Of a DNA stretch of 64,000 nt, positions 42,072 to 52,872 are shown piece after piece. This stretch comes from Bradyrhizobium sp. BTAi1 (GTDB taxonomy: Bacteria > Pseudomonadota > Alphaproteobacteria > Rhizobiales > Xanthobacteraceae): contig NC_009485.1 in NCBI RefSeq assembly GCF_000015165.1, forward strand, positions 4,731,501 to 4,795,500, given 5' to 3'. How positions within the stretch are numbered: position 1 is the first letter of the stretch; each line of letters begins with the position of its first letter. The notes under the pieces were generated by a model. That model was not told where the DNA came from. It worked only from the letters and a program-made list of their open reading frames with translations, and ran no database searches. Made by a program: the position numbers and the translations under genes.

Positions 42072-43142
42072 TCATTTCGGCGCGATGCCGGCGAAGTGCA
42101 GCACGCCCGCGACGATCACCACCATGACCAGCGACAGCGGCAGGAACACTTTCCAACCGAGTCGCATCAACTGGTCGTAGCGGTAGCGCGGCACGATCGC
42201 TTTCGCCATCGCGATCAGGAAGAACATGAAGAACAGCTTGAGTGCGAACCAGATGACGCCGGGCACCCAGTTGAACGGCGGCAGGTCGATCGGCGGCAGC
42301 CAGCCGCCGAGGAACAGGATCGTCGCCAGCGCGCACATCGTGGTGATGGCGACATATTCGCCGAGCATGAACAGCAGATAGGGCGTCGAGCCGTATTCCA
42401 CCATGAAGCCGGCCACGAGCTCGGATTCCGCCTCCACGAGATCGAACGGCGGACGGTTGGTCTCGGCCAGCGCCGAGACGTAGAACACCACGAACATCGG
42501 GAACAGCGGCCAGACGTACCAGTTCAGGATCGTCAGTTGCGGCAGGCCGATCAGGCTGGCGAGACCGCGGGCATGCTGCGCCTCGACGACCGCCGAGAGG
42601 TTCAAGGTGCCGGCACAGAGCAGCACGGTGATGATGACGAAGCCGATCGAGACTTCGTAGGACACCATCTGCGCCGCCGAGCGCAGCGCCGCCAGGAACG
42701 GATATTTCGAGTTCGACGACCAGCCGGCCATGATGATGCCGTAGATCGACAGCGACGAGATCGCGAAGATGAAGAGGATGCCGACATTGATGTCGGCGAT
42801 CGCCCAGCCGAGATTGGTCGGAATCACCGCCCAGGCCGCCAGCGCCAGCACGCAGGACACCAGCGGCGCCAGCAGGAAGACGCCCTTGTTGGCGCCCGCC
42901 GGGATGATCGGCTCCTTGAGCACGAACTTCAGGAGGTCGGCGAACGACTGGAACAGGCCCCAGGGCCCGACCACGTTGGGTCCCCGGCGGATCTGCACCG
43001 CGGCCCAGATCTTGCGGTCCGCCAGCAGGATATAGGCGATCGCGACCAGGAGGACGACGAGGAGCAGCACGCTCTGCGCGATCATGACGATCAGCGGCCA
43101 GAGGAAGCCGGTCCAGAATGAGCTCGCAAAGAAATCAGCCAT
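42072..43142 (-). CDS. nuoH: NADH-quinone oxidoreductase subunit H
   Basis: 356 residues. Eight-helix membrane subunit (ND1) lining the quinone chamber. Key segments: RKIWAAVQIRRGPNVVGPWGLFQSFADLLKF, the conserved acidic loop ETNRPPFDLVEAESELVAGFMVEYGS and RYRYDQLMRLGWKVFLPLSL. Ten bases after nuoG and followed closely by nuoI. Confidence 0.98.
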   Translation of the reverse strand: MADFFASSFWTGFLWPLIVMIAQSVLLLVVLLVAIAYILLADRKIWAAVQIRRGPNVVGPWGLFQSFADLLKFVLKEPIIPAGANKGVFLLAPLVSCVLALAAWAVIPTNLGWAIADINVGILFIFAISSLSIYGIIMAGWSSNSKYPFLAALRSAAQMVSYEVSIGFVIITVLLCAGTLNLSAVVEAQHARGLASLIGLPQLTILNWYVWPLFPMFVVFYVSALAETNRPPFDLVEAESELVAGFMVEYGSTPYLLFMLGEYVAITTMCALATILFLGGWLPPIDLPPFNWVPGVIWFALKLFFMFFLIAMAKAIVPRYRYDQLMRLGWKVFLPLSLVMVVIVAGVLHFAGIAPK

Positions 43143-43152
43143 CAGGTCACGC

Positions 43153-45222
43153 TCACTCCGCTGCCGTCAGCATCTGCCCGGAGGCCAAGCGGGAGCATTC
43201 CGCCATGACCGCCGATGCGCGTGCGATCGGGTTGGTGAGATAGAAGTCTTCGATCAGGGGCTTGAACGGCGCCTTCTCCAGGCTGCCGCCCTTGCCCGCC
43301 AGGGTCTTGATGTCGGCGATCTTGCCGACCTCGATCTGGTCGATCCGGCCGAGATGCGGCGCGACCTTGACGATCTCGGCGCGCAGCGCCGCAAGCGAGT
43401 CATAGCCGAGCTTGCGGCCGAGCACATCGGACAACGCGCGGATGATCGCCCAATCCTCGCGCGCCTCGCCCGGCGGGAACGAGGCTCGCCCTGTGACCTG
43501 CACCCGGCCCTCGGTGTTGACGTAGAGACCGGACTTCTCAGTGTAGGCCGCACCCGGCAGGATGACATCGGCGCGATGCGCGCCGCGGTCGCCATGGGTG
43601 CCGATATAGACGGTGAACACGCCCTCGGGCACCTCGACCTCGTCAGCGCCGAGCAGGAACATCACGTCCATGGTGCCGAAGGTCGTCATCTGGGCGCCGG
43701 TCAGGCCGGTGCCGTTGAAGCCGATGTCGAGCGCACCGACCCGCGAGGCCGTGTCATGCAGCACGGCAAAGCCATTCCAGTCGTCGCGGACCGCGTTGAC
43801 GTCCATCGCGATCTTGGCGGCGAGCGACAGGATCGCCCCGCCATCATGGCGGGCGGCGGCGCCGGAGCCGACCAGCACGATCGGGTTCTTGGCGTTGCGG
43901 AACGTGGTCGCGAAGGAGTGCTTGCCGGCGGCGACATCGCTGAGCGAGTCCGTGCCTGCGCCGATATGCTCATAAGGATAGGTCAGATCGGCCTTGGGGC
44001 CGACCAGACCGACCTTGAGCTGACCCGAGCGCCAGCGCTTGCGGATGCGGGCGTTGAGCACCGCCGCTTCCTTGCGTGGATTGGCGCCGACGATCAGGAT
44101 CGCGTCGGCCTGCTCGATGCCGGCGATGGTCGGATTGAACAGATAGGACGCGCGGCCGAGCTTGGCGTCGAAGCTGTCACCGCCCTGCACCGCGACGTTG
44201 GACGAGCCGAGCTTGGCGAGCAGATCCTTGAGCGCGAACATCTCCTCGACCGCGGCGAGATCGCCGGCGATCGCGCCGATGCGCTTGCCGTCGATGCGCG
44301 ACAGCTTGGCGGCGATGGCCTTGAACGCCTCCGGCCAGGTGGCCGGGCGCAGCTTGCCGTCCTCGCGCACATAAGGACGGTCGAGCCGTTGTGTGCGCAG
44401 GCCGTCGACGACGTGACGGGTCTTGTCCGAGATCCACTCCTCGTTCACGGCGTCGTTGATGCGCGGCAGGATGCGCATCACCTCGCGGCCGCGGGTGTCG
44501 ACCCGGATCGCCGAGCCCAAGCCGTCCATGACGTCGATCGACTGCGTCTTGCCGAGCTCCCAGGGGCGCGCGGCAAAGGCATAGGGCTTCGAGGTCAGCG
44601 CGCCCACGGGGCAGATGTCGACCAGATTGCCCTGCAGCTCCGAGCTCAAGGCCTGCTCGAGATAGGTCGTGATCTCCATGTCCTCGCCACGGCCGATCGC
44701 GCCCATTTCCGGCACGCCGCAGACTTCCGCCGAGAAGCGGACGCAACGCGTGCACTGGATGCAGCGGGTCATCGAGGTCTTGACCAGCGCGCCGAGATAT
44801 TTGTCCTCGACGGCGCGCTTGTTCTCGGCGTAGCGGCTGGTGTCGACACCATAGCCCATCGCCTGGTCCTGCAGGTCGCATTCGCCGCCCTGGTCGCAGA
44901 TCGGGCAGTCCAGCGGATGGTTGATCAGAAGGAATTCCATCACGCCTTCGCGTGCCTTCTTGACCATCGGCGACCGTGTCGAGATCTCCGGCGGCTCGCC
45001 CTTCGGACCCGGACGGCAGTCGCGCACGCCCCAGGCGCAGCTCGCGACCGGCTTCGGTCCGCCCTTCACCTCGACGAGGCACATCCGGCAGTTGCCGGCG
45101 ATCGAAAGCCGCTCATGATAGCAGAAGCGCGGAATCTCGGCGCCCGCCGCCTCGCACGCCTGCAGCAGCGTGTACTCCGGCGGCACATCGATCTCTTTGC
45201 CATCGATGATGATCTTGGTCAT
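43153..45222 (-). CDS. nuoG: NADH-quinone oxidoreductase subunit G
   Basis: 689 residues. Largest peripheral-arm subunit. The N-terminal domain carries the [2Fe-2S] ligands (CYHERLSIAGNCRMC), the His/Cys cluster (HPLDCPICDQGGECDLQ) and a 2x[4Fe-4S] region (CIQCTRCVRF, then DICPVGAL). A molybdopterin-oxidoreductase-like domain without cofactor ligands makes up the C-terminal two thirds. The length fits the shorter alphaproteobacterial form rather than the ~900-residue enterobacterial one. About 100 bases after nuoF. Confidence 0.98.
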   Translation of the reverse strand: MTKIIIDGKEIDVPPEYTLLQACEAAGAEIPRFCYHERLSIAGNCRMCLVEVKGGPKPVASCAWGVRDCRPGPKGEPPEISTRSPMVKKAREGVMEFLLINHPLDCPICDQGGECDLQDQAMGYGVDTSRYAENKRAVEDKYLGALVKTSMTRCIQCTRCVRFSAEVCGVPEMGAIGRGEDMEITTYLEQALSSELQGNLVDICPVGALTSKPYAFAARPWELGKTQSIDVMDGLGSAIRVDTRGREVMRILPRINDAVNEEWISDKTRHVVDGLRTQRLDRPYVREDGKLRPATWPEAFKAIAAKLSRIDGKRIGAIAGDLAAVEEMFALKDLLAKLGSSNVAVQGGDSFDAKLGRASYLFNPTIAGIEQADAILIVGANPRKEAAVLNARIRKRWRSGQLKVGLVGPKADLTYPYEHIGAGTDSLSDVAAGKHSFATTFRNAKNPIVLVGSGAAARHDGGAILSLAAKIAMDVNAVRDDWNGFAVLHDTASRVGALDIGFNGTGLTGAQMTTFGTMDVMFLLGADEVEVPEGVFTVYIGTHGDRGAHRADVILPGAAYTEKSGLYVNTEGRVQVTGRASFPPGEAREDWAIIRALSDVLGRKLGYDSLAALRAEIVKVAPHLGRIDQIEVGKIADIKTLAGKGGSLEKAPFKPLIEDFYLTNPIARASAVMAECSRLASGQMLTAAE

Positions 45223-45322
45223 TGCCTCACATCTCTCTCAAACCACGGACCACCGCGCCGCTGCGCTCCTTCAGGGCGCGAACGCGGAGGAAAATCTTGC
45301 TGGCGGACAGAACCGCCATCCC

Positions 45323-46648
<1,326 letters not shown>

Positions 46649-46669
46649 GATCAGACGGCTTCCTCGAAT

Positions 46670-46885
46670 TCAGCGGTTCGACTGCATGGTGGCGATGAAG
46701 GCGGCACAGCCGCCGAACACCAACGCCCACAGCAGACTGGACTCCAGCGTCGCGTTGAGCGCGAAACGCTGCAGCACGAAAATGAAAGCGGCGGCAGCAA
46801 GCGTATGCAGCGCCACGTAGCGCCAGTTTTTCATCGCGGCGCCCTCTCGGGTCAGGGCCGCAACGCGGATGCGATGGCGGCTCAT
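46670..46885 (-). CDS. small membrane protein inside nuo operon
   Basis: 71 residues with two predicted helices (about 26-43 VALHTLAAAAFIFVLQ and 49-67 SSLLWALVFGGCAAFIATM). The first ATG overlaps the nuoE stop (ATGA), so translation is probably coupled; a shorter start at MKNWRY is also possible. It is not one of the 14 core complex I subunits and I do not recognise a family. It may assist assembly or be an unrelated passenger. Confidence 0.72.
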   Translation of the reverse strand: MSRHRIRVAALTREGAAMKNWRYVALHTLAAAAFIFVLQRFALNATLESSLLWALVFGGCAAFIATMQSNR

Positions 46886-47493
46886 GTCTTTTCCTTCAGC
46901 GTGGTCGGACCGCCGGCGGGCGCCGAGAACTGGCGGCCGTTCTGCGGACCCGGCGTCGGCAGGTTGCCGGTCGCGAAGCCGTCGAGCACCTTGCCGAAGC
47001 TCTCCGGCGTCAGGTCCTCATAAGTGTCCTTCCACACCTGCACCATCGGCGCATTCACGCAGGCGCCCAGGCACTCGACCTCTTCCCAGCTGAAATCGCC
47101 ATCCTTCGACAGATGGAAGGGGTCGTGATGGATGCGATGCTTGCAGACCTCGATCAGCTCCTCGGCGCCGCGCAGCCGGCACGGCGTGGTGCCGCAGACC
47201 TGCACATGCGCCTTCTTGCCGACCGGTTGCAACTGGAACATCGTGTAGAAGGTCGCGACTTCGAGCACGCGGATATAGGGCATGCCGAGCATGTCGGCGA
47301 CGACGCGGATCGCGGCTTCCGAGACCCAGCCCTCGTTCTGCTCCTGGGCACGCCACAGGATCGCGATGACCGCCGAGGCTTGGCGGCCTTCCGGATATTT
47401 CGCGATCTGGGCCTTGGCGAAGGCGAGGTTTTCCTCCGTGAACGCAAAGCTCGCGGGCTGGAGGTCCTTCGGGGCAAGACGGCGGACGGACAT
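46882..47493 (-). CDS. nuoE: NADH-quinone oxidoreductase subunit E
   Basis: 203 residues. The [2Fe-2S] N1a subunit. Cluster ligands are in VCGTTPCRLRGAEEL and CLGACVNAPMV. N-terminal helical domain ESAFTEENLAFAK-like (SFAFTEENLAFAKAQIAKYP) then the thioredoxin-like domain. The C-terminal extension (TPGPQNGRQFSAPAGGP) is longer than in E. coli and common in rhizobia. It starts 14 bases after the FkbM-type gene and overlaps the small membrane protein by four bases. Confidence 0.97.
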   Translation of the reverse strand: MSVRRLAPKDLQPASFAFTEENLAFAKAQIAKYPEGRQASAVIAILWRAQEQNEGWVSEAAIRVVADMLGMPYIRVLEVATFYTMFQLQPVGKKAHVQVCGTTPCRLRGAEELIEVCKHRIHHDPFHLSKDGDFSWEEVECLGACVNAPMVQVWKDTYEDLTPESFGKVLDGFATGNLPTPGPQNGRQFSAPAGGPTTLKEKT

Positions 47494-47507
47494 GGCTCTT
47501 CAGTCTT

Positions 47508-48467
47508 TCATTGCATGCGGCGCGCGGCACTTGCATTGAGCGCTGCGACGCGATTCTGCCAGAAGGCACTTGCAGTTCCGAACACGTTATAGCCGACGTG
47601 CGCGGACACCTTGATGCGGTCGAGGATCGACAGTTCGGTCACCGTCTCGAAACGCCGGCTCTGCGGGTCATAGACCATCAGCTGCATCGGCGTCTGCTCG
47701 AGGATATAGCGGGAGACCGTATGATTGCGGTCCTGGCCGTGCTCCTCGCAGAGGATCATGCTGTCCGTCGACAGCAGCCGGGCGCCGCCCTTGATCGCCT
47801 CGATCTCGACGCCCTCGACATCAAGCTTGATCAGGTACTTGCCGGAGGCCGCGACCTTGCCGTCATCGATGAGGTCGTCCAGCGCCATCACCGGCACCTG
47901 CTCACCGCCGGTGTTGCCGCCGGCGATGCTGAAGGCCTCGTGCTTGGTGCCGGTCAGATAGGCTGTGCCACGGCGTTCGCCGATGGCGCACTTCATCACC
48001 TCGAAGCGGCCGGCATTGACCCTGGCATTGTTGGCGAGCTTGGCGAAATTGGCTGAGGACGGCTCGATCGCGATCGCCTTGTGGGCGCCATAGGGCGCGC
48101 TGGAGACCAACACCGACCAATAGCCGTAATTGGCGCCCCCATCGATGAACGTATAGTCGACATCGGCGGTGCCAAGAAAAAGCAGCTCGAGCTCGTCTTC
48201 GTAGTGATAGGAGCGGTTGAGCAGCTTGCTCCAATAGCCGTCGCCATACGGAAACTCGAACACGGCGTCCGGGTTGAGCTTGACCGCGATGTTGCGCTCC
48301 GCCAGCGCCAGGCGCAGCAGATTGGCGCAGCGATTATAGCCGCGATGCGAGAAATGCGACGAGATCTTCGAACCGGTGACCAGCGCCAGGGCAGCCGTGC
48401 GCTCCCAGAGATTCGCCCCTTCGAGCGCTCCGGAAGCACGATCGAACTGGATCGGCGCATGGCCCAT
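47508..48467 (-). CDS. FkbM family methyltransferase inserted in nuo operon
   Basis: 319 residues from ATG 48465-48467. A Rossmann SAM-dependent methyltransferase of the FkbM type: YTFIDGGANYGYWSVLVSS (SAM loop), HKAIAIEPSSANFAKLANNARVN (acidic end of strand 2) and LIKLDVEGVEIEAIKGG, the family signature DVEG. FkbM enzymes usually O-methylate sugars or small molecules. It overlaps the nuoD stop by one base (TGATG) and lies 14 bases before nuoE, so it must be transcribed with complex I. No methyltransferase of this kind is a complex I subunit; modification of a complex I protein (as NDUFAF7 and NDUFAF5 do in mitochondria) or of an unrelated glycan are both only possibilities. Confidence 0.88.
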   Translation of the reverse strand: MGHAPIQFDRASGALEGANLWERTAALALVTGSKISSHFSHRGYNRCANLLRLALAERNIAVKLNPDAVFEFPYGDGYWSKLLNRSYHYEDELELLFLGTADVDYTFIDGGANYGYWSVLVSSAPYGAHKAIAIEPSSANFAKLANNARVNAGRFEVMKCAIGERRGTAYLTGTKHEAFSIAGGNTGGEQVPVMALDDLIDDGKVAASGKYLIKLDVEGVEIEAIKGGARLLSTDSMILCEEHGQDRNHTVSRYILEQTPMQLMVYDPQSRRFETVTELSILDRIKVSAHVGYNVFGTASAFWQNRVAALNASAARRMQ

Positions 48468-49663
48468 CAGCGGTCCACCTCTCCGAACACGATGTCGAGC
48501 GAGCCGAGAATGGCCGAGACGTCGGCGAGCAGATGCCCGCGGCACAGGAAGTCCATCGCCTGCAGATGGGCGAAGCCCGGCGCCCGGATCTTGCACTTGT
48601 ACGGCTTGTTGGAGCCGTCGGAGACCAGGTAGACGCCGAACTCGCCCTTCGGGGCCTCCACGGCGGCATAGATCTCGCCTGCCGGGACGTGCACGCCCTC
48701 GGTATAGAGCTTGAAGTGGTGGATCAGCGCTTCCATCGAGCGCTTCATCTCGCCACGGCGCGGCGGCGCGATCTTGTTGTCGGTGACCACGACCGGCCCC
48801 TGCCCGTCCGGCGCCCGCAGCTTCTGGATGCACTGCTTCATGATGCGCACCGACTGGCGCATCTCTTCCATGCGGATCAGATAGCGGTCGTAGCAGTCGC
48901 CATTCTTGCCAATGGGAACGTCGAACTCCATCTCGGCGTAGACATCATAAGGCTGCGACTTGCGCAGGTCCCAGGCCGCGCCCGAGCCGCGCACCATCAC
49001 GCCGGAGAAGCCCCACTCCCAGGCCTGCTTCAGGGTGACGACGCCGATGTCGACATTGCGCTGCTTGAAGATGCGGTTGCCGGTGAGCAACTGGTCGAGA
49101 TCGTCGACCACCTTCAGGAACGGATCGCAGAACGCGTCGATGTCGTCGATCAGCTTCGGCGGCAGGTCCTGGTGGACGCCGCCGATGCGGAAGTAGTTGG
49201 CGTGCATGCGCGAACCGGAGGCGCGCTCATAGAACACCATCAGCTTCTCGCGCTCCTCGAAGCCCCACAGCGGCGGGGTCAGCGCGCCGACGTCCATCGC
49301 CTGCGTGGTGACGTTGAGCAGATGCGAGAGCAGCCGCCCGATCTCCGAATACAGCACGCGGATCAGCTGGCCGCGGCGCGGCACCTCGATGCCGAGCAGC
49401 CGCTCGGCCGCAAGGCAGAACGCATGCTCCTGGTTCATCGGCGCGACATAGTCGAGCCGGTCGAAATAGGGCATCGCCTGCAGATAGGTCTTGGTCTCGA
49501 TCAGCTTCTCGGTGCCGCGATGCAGCAAGCCGATATGCGGATCGACCCGTTCGACCACCTCGCCGTCCAGCTCCAGCACGAGACGCAGCACGCCGTGCGC
49601 CGCCGGATGCTGCGGACCGAAATTGATCGTGAAGTTGCGGAGTGCCGGGCTCTGCTCGTTCAT
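48467..49663 (-). CDS. nuoD: NADH-quinone oxidoreductase subunit D
   Basis: 398 residues from ATG 49661-49663 (MNEQSPALRNFTINFGPQHP), eight bases after GGGAG; a GTG at 49679-49681 overlapping the nuoC stop is an alternative. The 49-kDa subunit forms the quinone pocket with NuoB: NFGPQHPAAHGVLRL, HIGLLHRGTEKLIE and the C-terminal SDGSNKPYKCKIRAPGFAHLQ with the conserved Asp/Arg. It lies 14 bases after nuoC. Confidence 0.98.
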   Translation of the reverse strand: MNEQSPALRNFTINFGPQHPAAHGVLRLVLELDGEVVERVDPHIGLLHRGTEKLIETKTYLQAMPYFDRLDYVAPMNQEHAFCLAAERLLGIEVPRRGQLIRVLYSEIGRLLSHLLNVTTQAMDVGALTPPLWGFEEREKLMVFYERASGSRMHANYFRIGGVHQDLPPKLIDDIDAFCDPFLKVVDDLDQLLTGNRIFKQRNVDIGVVTLKQAWEWGFSGVMVRGSGAAWDLRKSQPYDVYAEMEFDVPIGKNGDCYDRYLIRMEEMRQSVRIMKQCIQKLRAPDGQGPVVVTDNKIAPPRRGEMKRSMEALIHHFKLYTEGVHVPAGEIYAAVEAPKGEFGVYLVSDGSNKPYKCKIRAPGFAHLQAMDFLCRGHLLADVSAILGSLDIVFGEVDR

Positions 49664-49677
49664 GCTCGCGCTCCCAC

Positions 49678-50283
49678 TCACTTGGTCGCTTTCTCGTCGC
49701 CGGGCAGCGGATAGTCAGCTCCCTCCCACGGCGAAAGGAAATCGAACTTGCGGAATTCCTGATTGAGCCTGACAGGCTCGTAGATCACCCGCTTCTCCTG
49801 GTCGTCGTAGCGCACCTCGACGAAACCGGTGGTCGGGAAGTCCTTGCGCAGCGGATGGCCGTCGAAACCGTAGTCGGTGAGGAGCCGACGCATATCGGGA
49901 TGACCGACGAAGATCACGCCGTAGAGATCGTACGCCTCACGCTCGAACCAGTCCGCCCCCGGAAACACGTCGATCAGCGACGGCACCTGAGTTGCCTCGT
50001 CGGCCTGGCCCTTGAGCCGGACCCGCGCGTTCAAGGTCGGTGACAGAAAATGGTAGACGACATCGAAGCGCTTGGCGCGCTCCGGATAATCGACCGCCGT
50101 GATGTCGGTGATATTGACGAAGCGGCAGGCCGGATCGTCGCGCAGATATTTCGCCACCTCGACGATTCGGGTCGGCTCGATGTCGACCGTCAGCTGGTTG
50201 AAAGCGACCGAATGACCGAGCGCAGCGCCCGGAAGCGCGCTCACGATCGTCTGCCCAAGGGCGTCGAGCCTGCCATCGTCCAT
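49678..50283 (-). CDS. nuoC: NADH-quinone oxidoreductase subunit C
   Basis: 201 residues. The 30-kDa subunit of the peripheral arm. Family signature: ADWFEREAYDLYGVIFVGHPDMRRLLTDYGFDGHPLRKDFP. It is separate from nuoD, unlike the fused NuoCD of E. coli. Eleven bases after nuoB. Confidence 0.98.
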   Translation of the reverse strand: MDDGRLDALGQTIVSALPGAALGHSVAFNQLTVDIEPTRIVEVAKYLRDDPACRFVNITDITAVDYPERAKRFDVVYHFLSPTLNARVRLKGQADEATQVPSLIDVFPGADWFEREAYDLYGVIFVGHPDMRRLLTDYGFDGHPLRKDFPTTGFVEVRYDDQEKRVIYEPVRLNQEFRKFDFLSPWEGADYPLPGDEKATK

Positions 50284-50294
50284 AACGAAAACCT

Positions 50295-50885
50295 TCAGCG
50301 TTCGATGGTGCCGGTGCGACGGATCTTCTTCTGCAGCAGCAGAACACCGTACAGCAGCGCTTCCGCAGTCGGCGGACAGCCGGGCACATAGATGTCAATG
50401 GGAACGATGCGATCGCAGCCGCGGACCACCGAGTAGGAATAGTGGTAGTAGCCGCCGCCATTGGCGCACGACCCCATCGAGATGACGTAGCGCGGCTCCG
50501 GCATCTGGTCGTAGACCTTGCGCAGCGCCGGGGCCATCTTGTTGGTCAGGGTGCCCGCGACGATCATCACGTCGGACTGGCGCGGCGAGGCGCGCGGCGC
50601 GAAGCCGAACCGCTCGACGTCGTAGCGCGGCATCGAAACCTGCATCATCTCGACGGCGCAGCAGGCCAGACCGAACGTCATCCACATCAGCGAGCCGGTA
50701 CGGGCCCAGGTGATGAGATCGTCGGCGGTCGCAACGAAGAATCCCTTGTCCGACAGCTCGTGCCTGACCTCGAGGAAATACGGGTCGTTGGCACCGATCG
50801 GCCTGCCGGTCGCGGGATCGAGAATGCCCTTCGGGGCCGGTGCGATCACCGGGCCGGTCGAGGACGGGTTGGGGCTCAATCCCAT
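50295..50885 (-). CDS. nuoB: NADH-quinone oxidoreductase subunit B
   Basis: 196 residues. Carries cluster N2, the terminal electron donor to quinone. Ligands: GLACCAVEMM (tandem Cys), ISMGSCANGGG and DIYVPGCPPTAEALLYG. The start overlaps the nuoA stop by ten bases. Confidence 0.98.
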   Translation of the reverse strand: MGLSPNPSSTGPVIAPAPKGILDPATGRPIGANDPYFLEVRHELSDKGFFVATADDLITWARTGSLMWMTFGLACCAVEMMQVSMPRYDVERFGFAPRASPRQSDVMIVAGTLTNKMAPALRKVYDQMPEPRYVISMGSCANGGGYYHYSYSVVRGCDRIVPIDIYVPGCPPTAEALLYGVLLLQKKIRRTGTIER

Positions 50886-51241
50886 TCAAGCGCGCCTTTC
50901 TTCCATTCGTAGGCAAACCCGACCGTCAGCACGGCCAGGAACACCAGCATCGACCAGAAGCCGGCCGCGCCGAGCTTGCCGAATGCCACTGCCCAGGGGA
51001 ACAGGAAGGCGACTTCGAGGTCGAAGATGATGAAAAGGATGGCAACCAGGTAGAAGCGAACGTCGAACTTCATGCGCGCGTCATCGAACGCATTGAAGCC
51101 GCATTCATACGCGGAAAGCTTCTCCGGATCGGGCTGCTGATAGGCGACCAGGAACGGCGCGATCAGCAGCACCACCCCGATGATGGCTGCGACACCTATG
51201 AACACGACGAGGGGGAGATAATTCTGGAGGATGCCGGTCAT
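50876..51241 (-). CDS. nuoA: NADH-quinone oxidoreductase subunit A
   Basis: 121 residues from ATG 51239-51241. Three-helix membrane subunit (ND3). Family signature: YECGFNAFDDARMKFDVRFYLVAILFIIFDLEVAFLFPWA, including the loop Cys that senses the active/deactive state. First gene of the nuo operon. Its promoter should lie in the 630 bases upstream. Confidence 0.97.
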   Translation of the reverse strand: MTGILQNYLPLVVFIGVAAIIGVVLLIAPFLVAYQQPDPEKLSAYECGFNAFDDARMKFDVRFYLVAILFIIFDLEVAFLFPWAVAFGKLGAAGFWSMLVFLAVLTVGFAYEWKKGALEWD

Positions 51242-51871
51242 CGGCGCCACTTTCCTCTGCGGCTTCGGTGCAAACCACAGACTCGTTGCATTGGAATTGT
51301 TCTGAGCCTTAGCGCAGCGCACCAAGCCGCGCAAGACAAGCCGTCTCAACGCCGTCATCCCTCCCCACATTGCGGAAACCCGGACACACGGGGCTGGCGG
51401 GCGCCGCAGCGCGCACGCGTCTGTCACATCACAGACCCGCAGCATTACGGTGTCCGGTGCGCGATCGGCAGAGGCTGATCGGCTCAGCGATCGCGAGCAC
51501 GCACGGCGGTGTGCGCAGAGCCGGACATGGTTCGGGGCGGATGGCAAAGCGGCGATCGGGTGGCAGATCAGTCGCGATGAGCAATGGGCCGATACGCTTC
51601 CTCTATCGAGTAGATGGTCACCCGAGGTCGCCGAATCAAGCTCGCGCGCAGCTTGCAGGGGCTCGAGGCAGCGGAGACACCAACCAGGGCAACGTCAGCC
51701 AAAGACGCCGGTCGGGCGACGCTGGCGAAGGACGGTCCGCATCCTCCCGCCGGCCGCAACACGCCCTGCAAACAATGAAACCATTTTGAGGAAACGACGA
51801 AACCGGATCGAAACAAACCAGCGGTACATGTCCGGCAACAAAGTGGCGCTGTGAGACGCCGGGAGGCTGAC
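51242..51871. other. intergenic region upstream of nuoA
   Basis: About 630 bases between nuoA and a small plus-strand gene. It must contain the nuo promoter, but I cannot place convincing -35/-10 elements. No gene with good coding character was seen on either strand. Confidence 0.5.
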
Positions 51872-52066
51872 ATGAACCACTCGCTCCATTCCGCGGATCG
51901 TTCGACCCATCTGAAGGTCGTCGTCGTGGCCCTCATCGCTGGGATCGCCTTGACTGCCTTTGGGATCGCCGCCCGCACCGTCGACGACAGCCAGACGGCC
52001 GCTCACGTCGTGAAGGCGGGCAAGCCGATCACCGTGACGAGTTCCACCGCATCGATGGTGCGCTGA
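51872..52066 (+). CDS. small single-pass membrane protein
   Basis: 64 residues from ATG 51872, preceded by GGGAGG at a good distance. A hydrophilic N-terminus (MNHSLHSADRSTHLK) and one helix (about 16-37, VVVVALIAGIALTAFGIA), then a short polar C-terminus (AGKPITVTSSTASMVR), consistent with a single-pass membrane protein with the tail outside. It is followed by a strong terminator. I recall similar short proteins in Bradyrhizobium with no function assigned. Confidence 0.72.
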   Translation: MNHSLHSADRSTHLKVVVVALIAGIALTAFGIAARTVDDSQTAAHVVKAGKPITVTSSTASMVR

Positions 52067-52097
52067 CCCGTCGCCGTTCCCTCGTGGAAGGTGTCCC

Positions 52098-52121
52098 GGC
52101 CGCCGCTTCGGCGGCCTTTTT
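52098..52121 (+). terminator. rho-independent terminator
   Basis: GGCCGCC-GCTTC-GGCGGCC (52098-52116) followed by TTTTT, about 30 bases past the stop of the small membrane protein gene. Confidence 0.88.
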
Positions 52122-52258
52122 CTTGCGCGTCATACGTCCTCAGAGCACCGGTCCGCCGCGGTCACACCGCAGGCGCAAAGCGGCACGGGTCGAAAGCCAC
52201 CCAGAAGCAGCGAGACGAACAACCAACGATATGTGTGAGGATACTAAGCCATTCAAAA

Positions 52259-52335
<77 letters not shown>

Positions 52336-52872
52336 GTGATCGCGAAATCCGCGGAGGAGTGCGACTTAAAGGGGCGATGTTTCGAAGTCAAGGACAATGA
52401 AACCGGATTTGTGAGAAGTCGTCGATCAGTCCCCAACAGGCCCAGACCCGCCACGCCGCTGCCTGCGCTGCGTCCGCATCAAAACCTCAGGACGCAAGGC
52501 CGGGAGACGGCAAGATGACCATCGCTCCAAACATCCGGTTGCCGCAACGGCGGAGGCGCCCCTGCCTCGATCGAGACGCAGAGGTGGAAGTCCCCGGATG
52601 GGGTCTCCGAATCGGGATCATCTTCGGTACGATGACCAGGTCAGGCAGGCTTCCTCAATCTCGCCTTAAGGCCGTTGGAAGCGGAGGAACTCGGCGCTGG
52701 CGATCCCGTTCTGATGCAGAAAACATCAGTATCGCGGTTGGGCGCAGGGACCTGCACACGTGCTGTGACACATTGGCGGCTGCCGCGCAGACCTGGCATG
52801 TGGTATACGCACACTAATATACTAATATCTTTGCTATGACGGTATCATAATCCTCCGGCCCTCCTGGTGCTC
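52336..52872. other. intergenic region between tRNA-Asp and pepT
   Basis: No gene recognised. Near the right end is a tandem 8-base direct repeat, ACTAATAT twice (52813-52828), followed by an AT-rich stretch (GGTATCATAATCC) that could form part of the pepT promoter. Confidence 0.45.
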
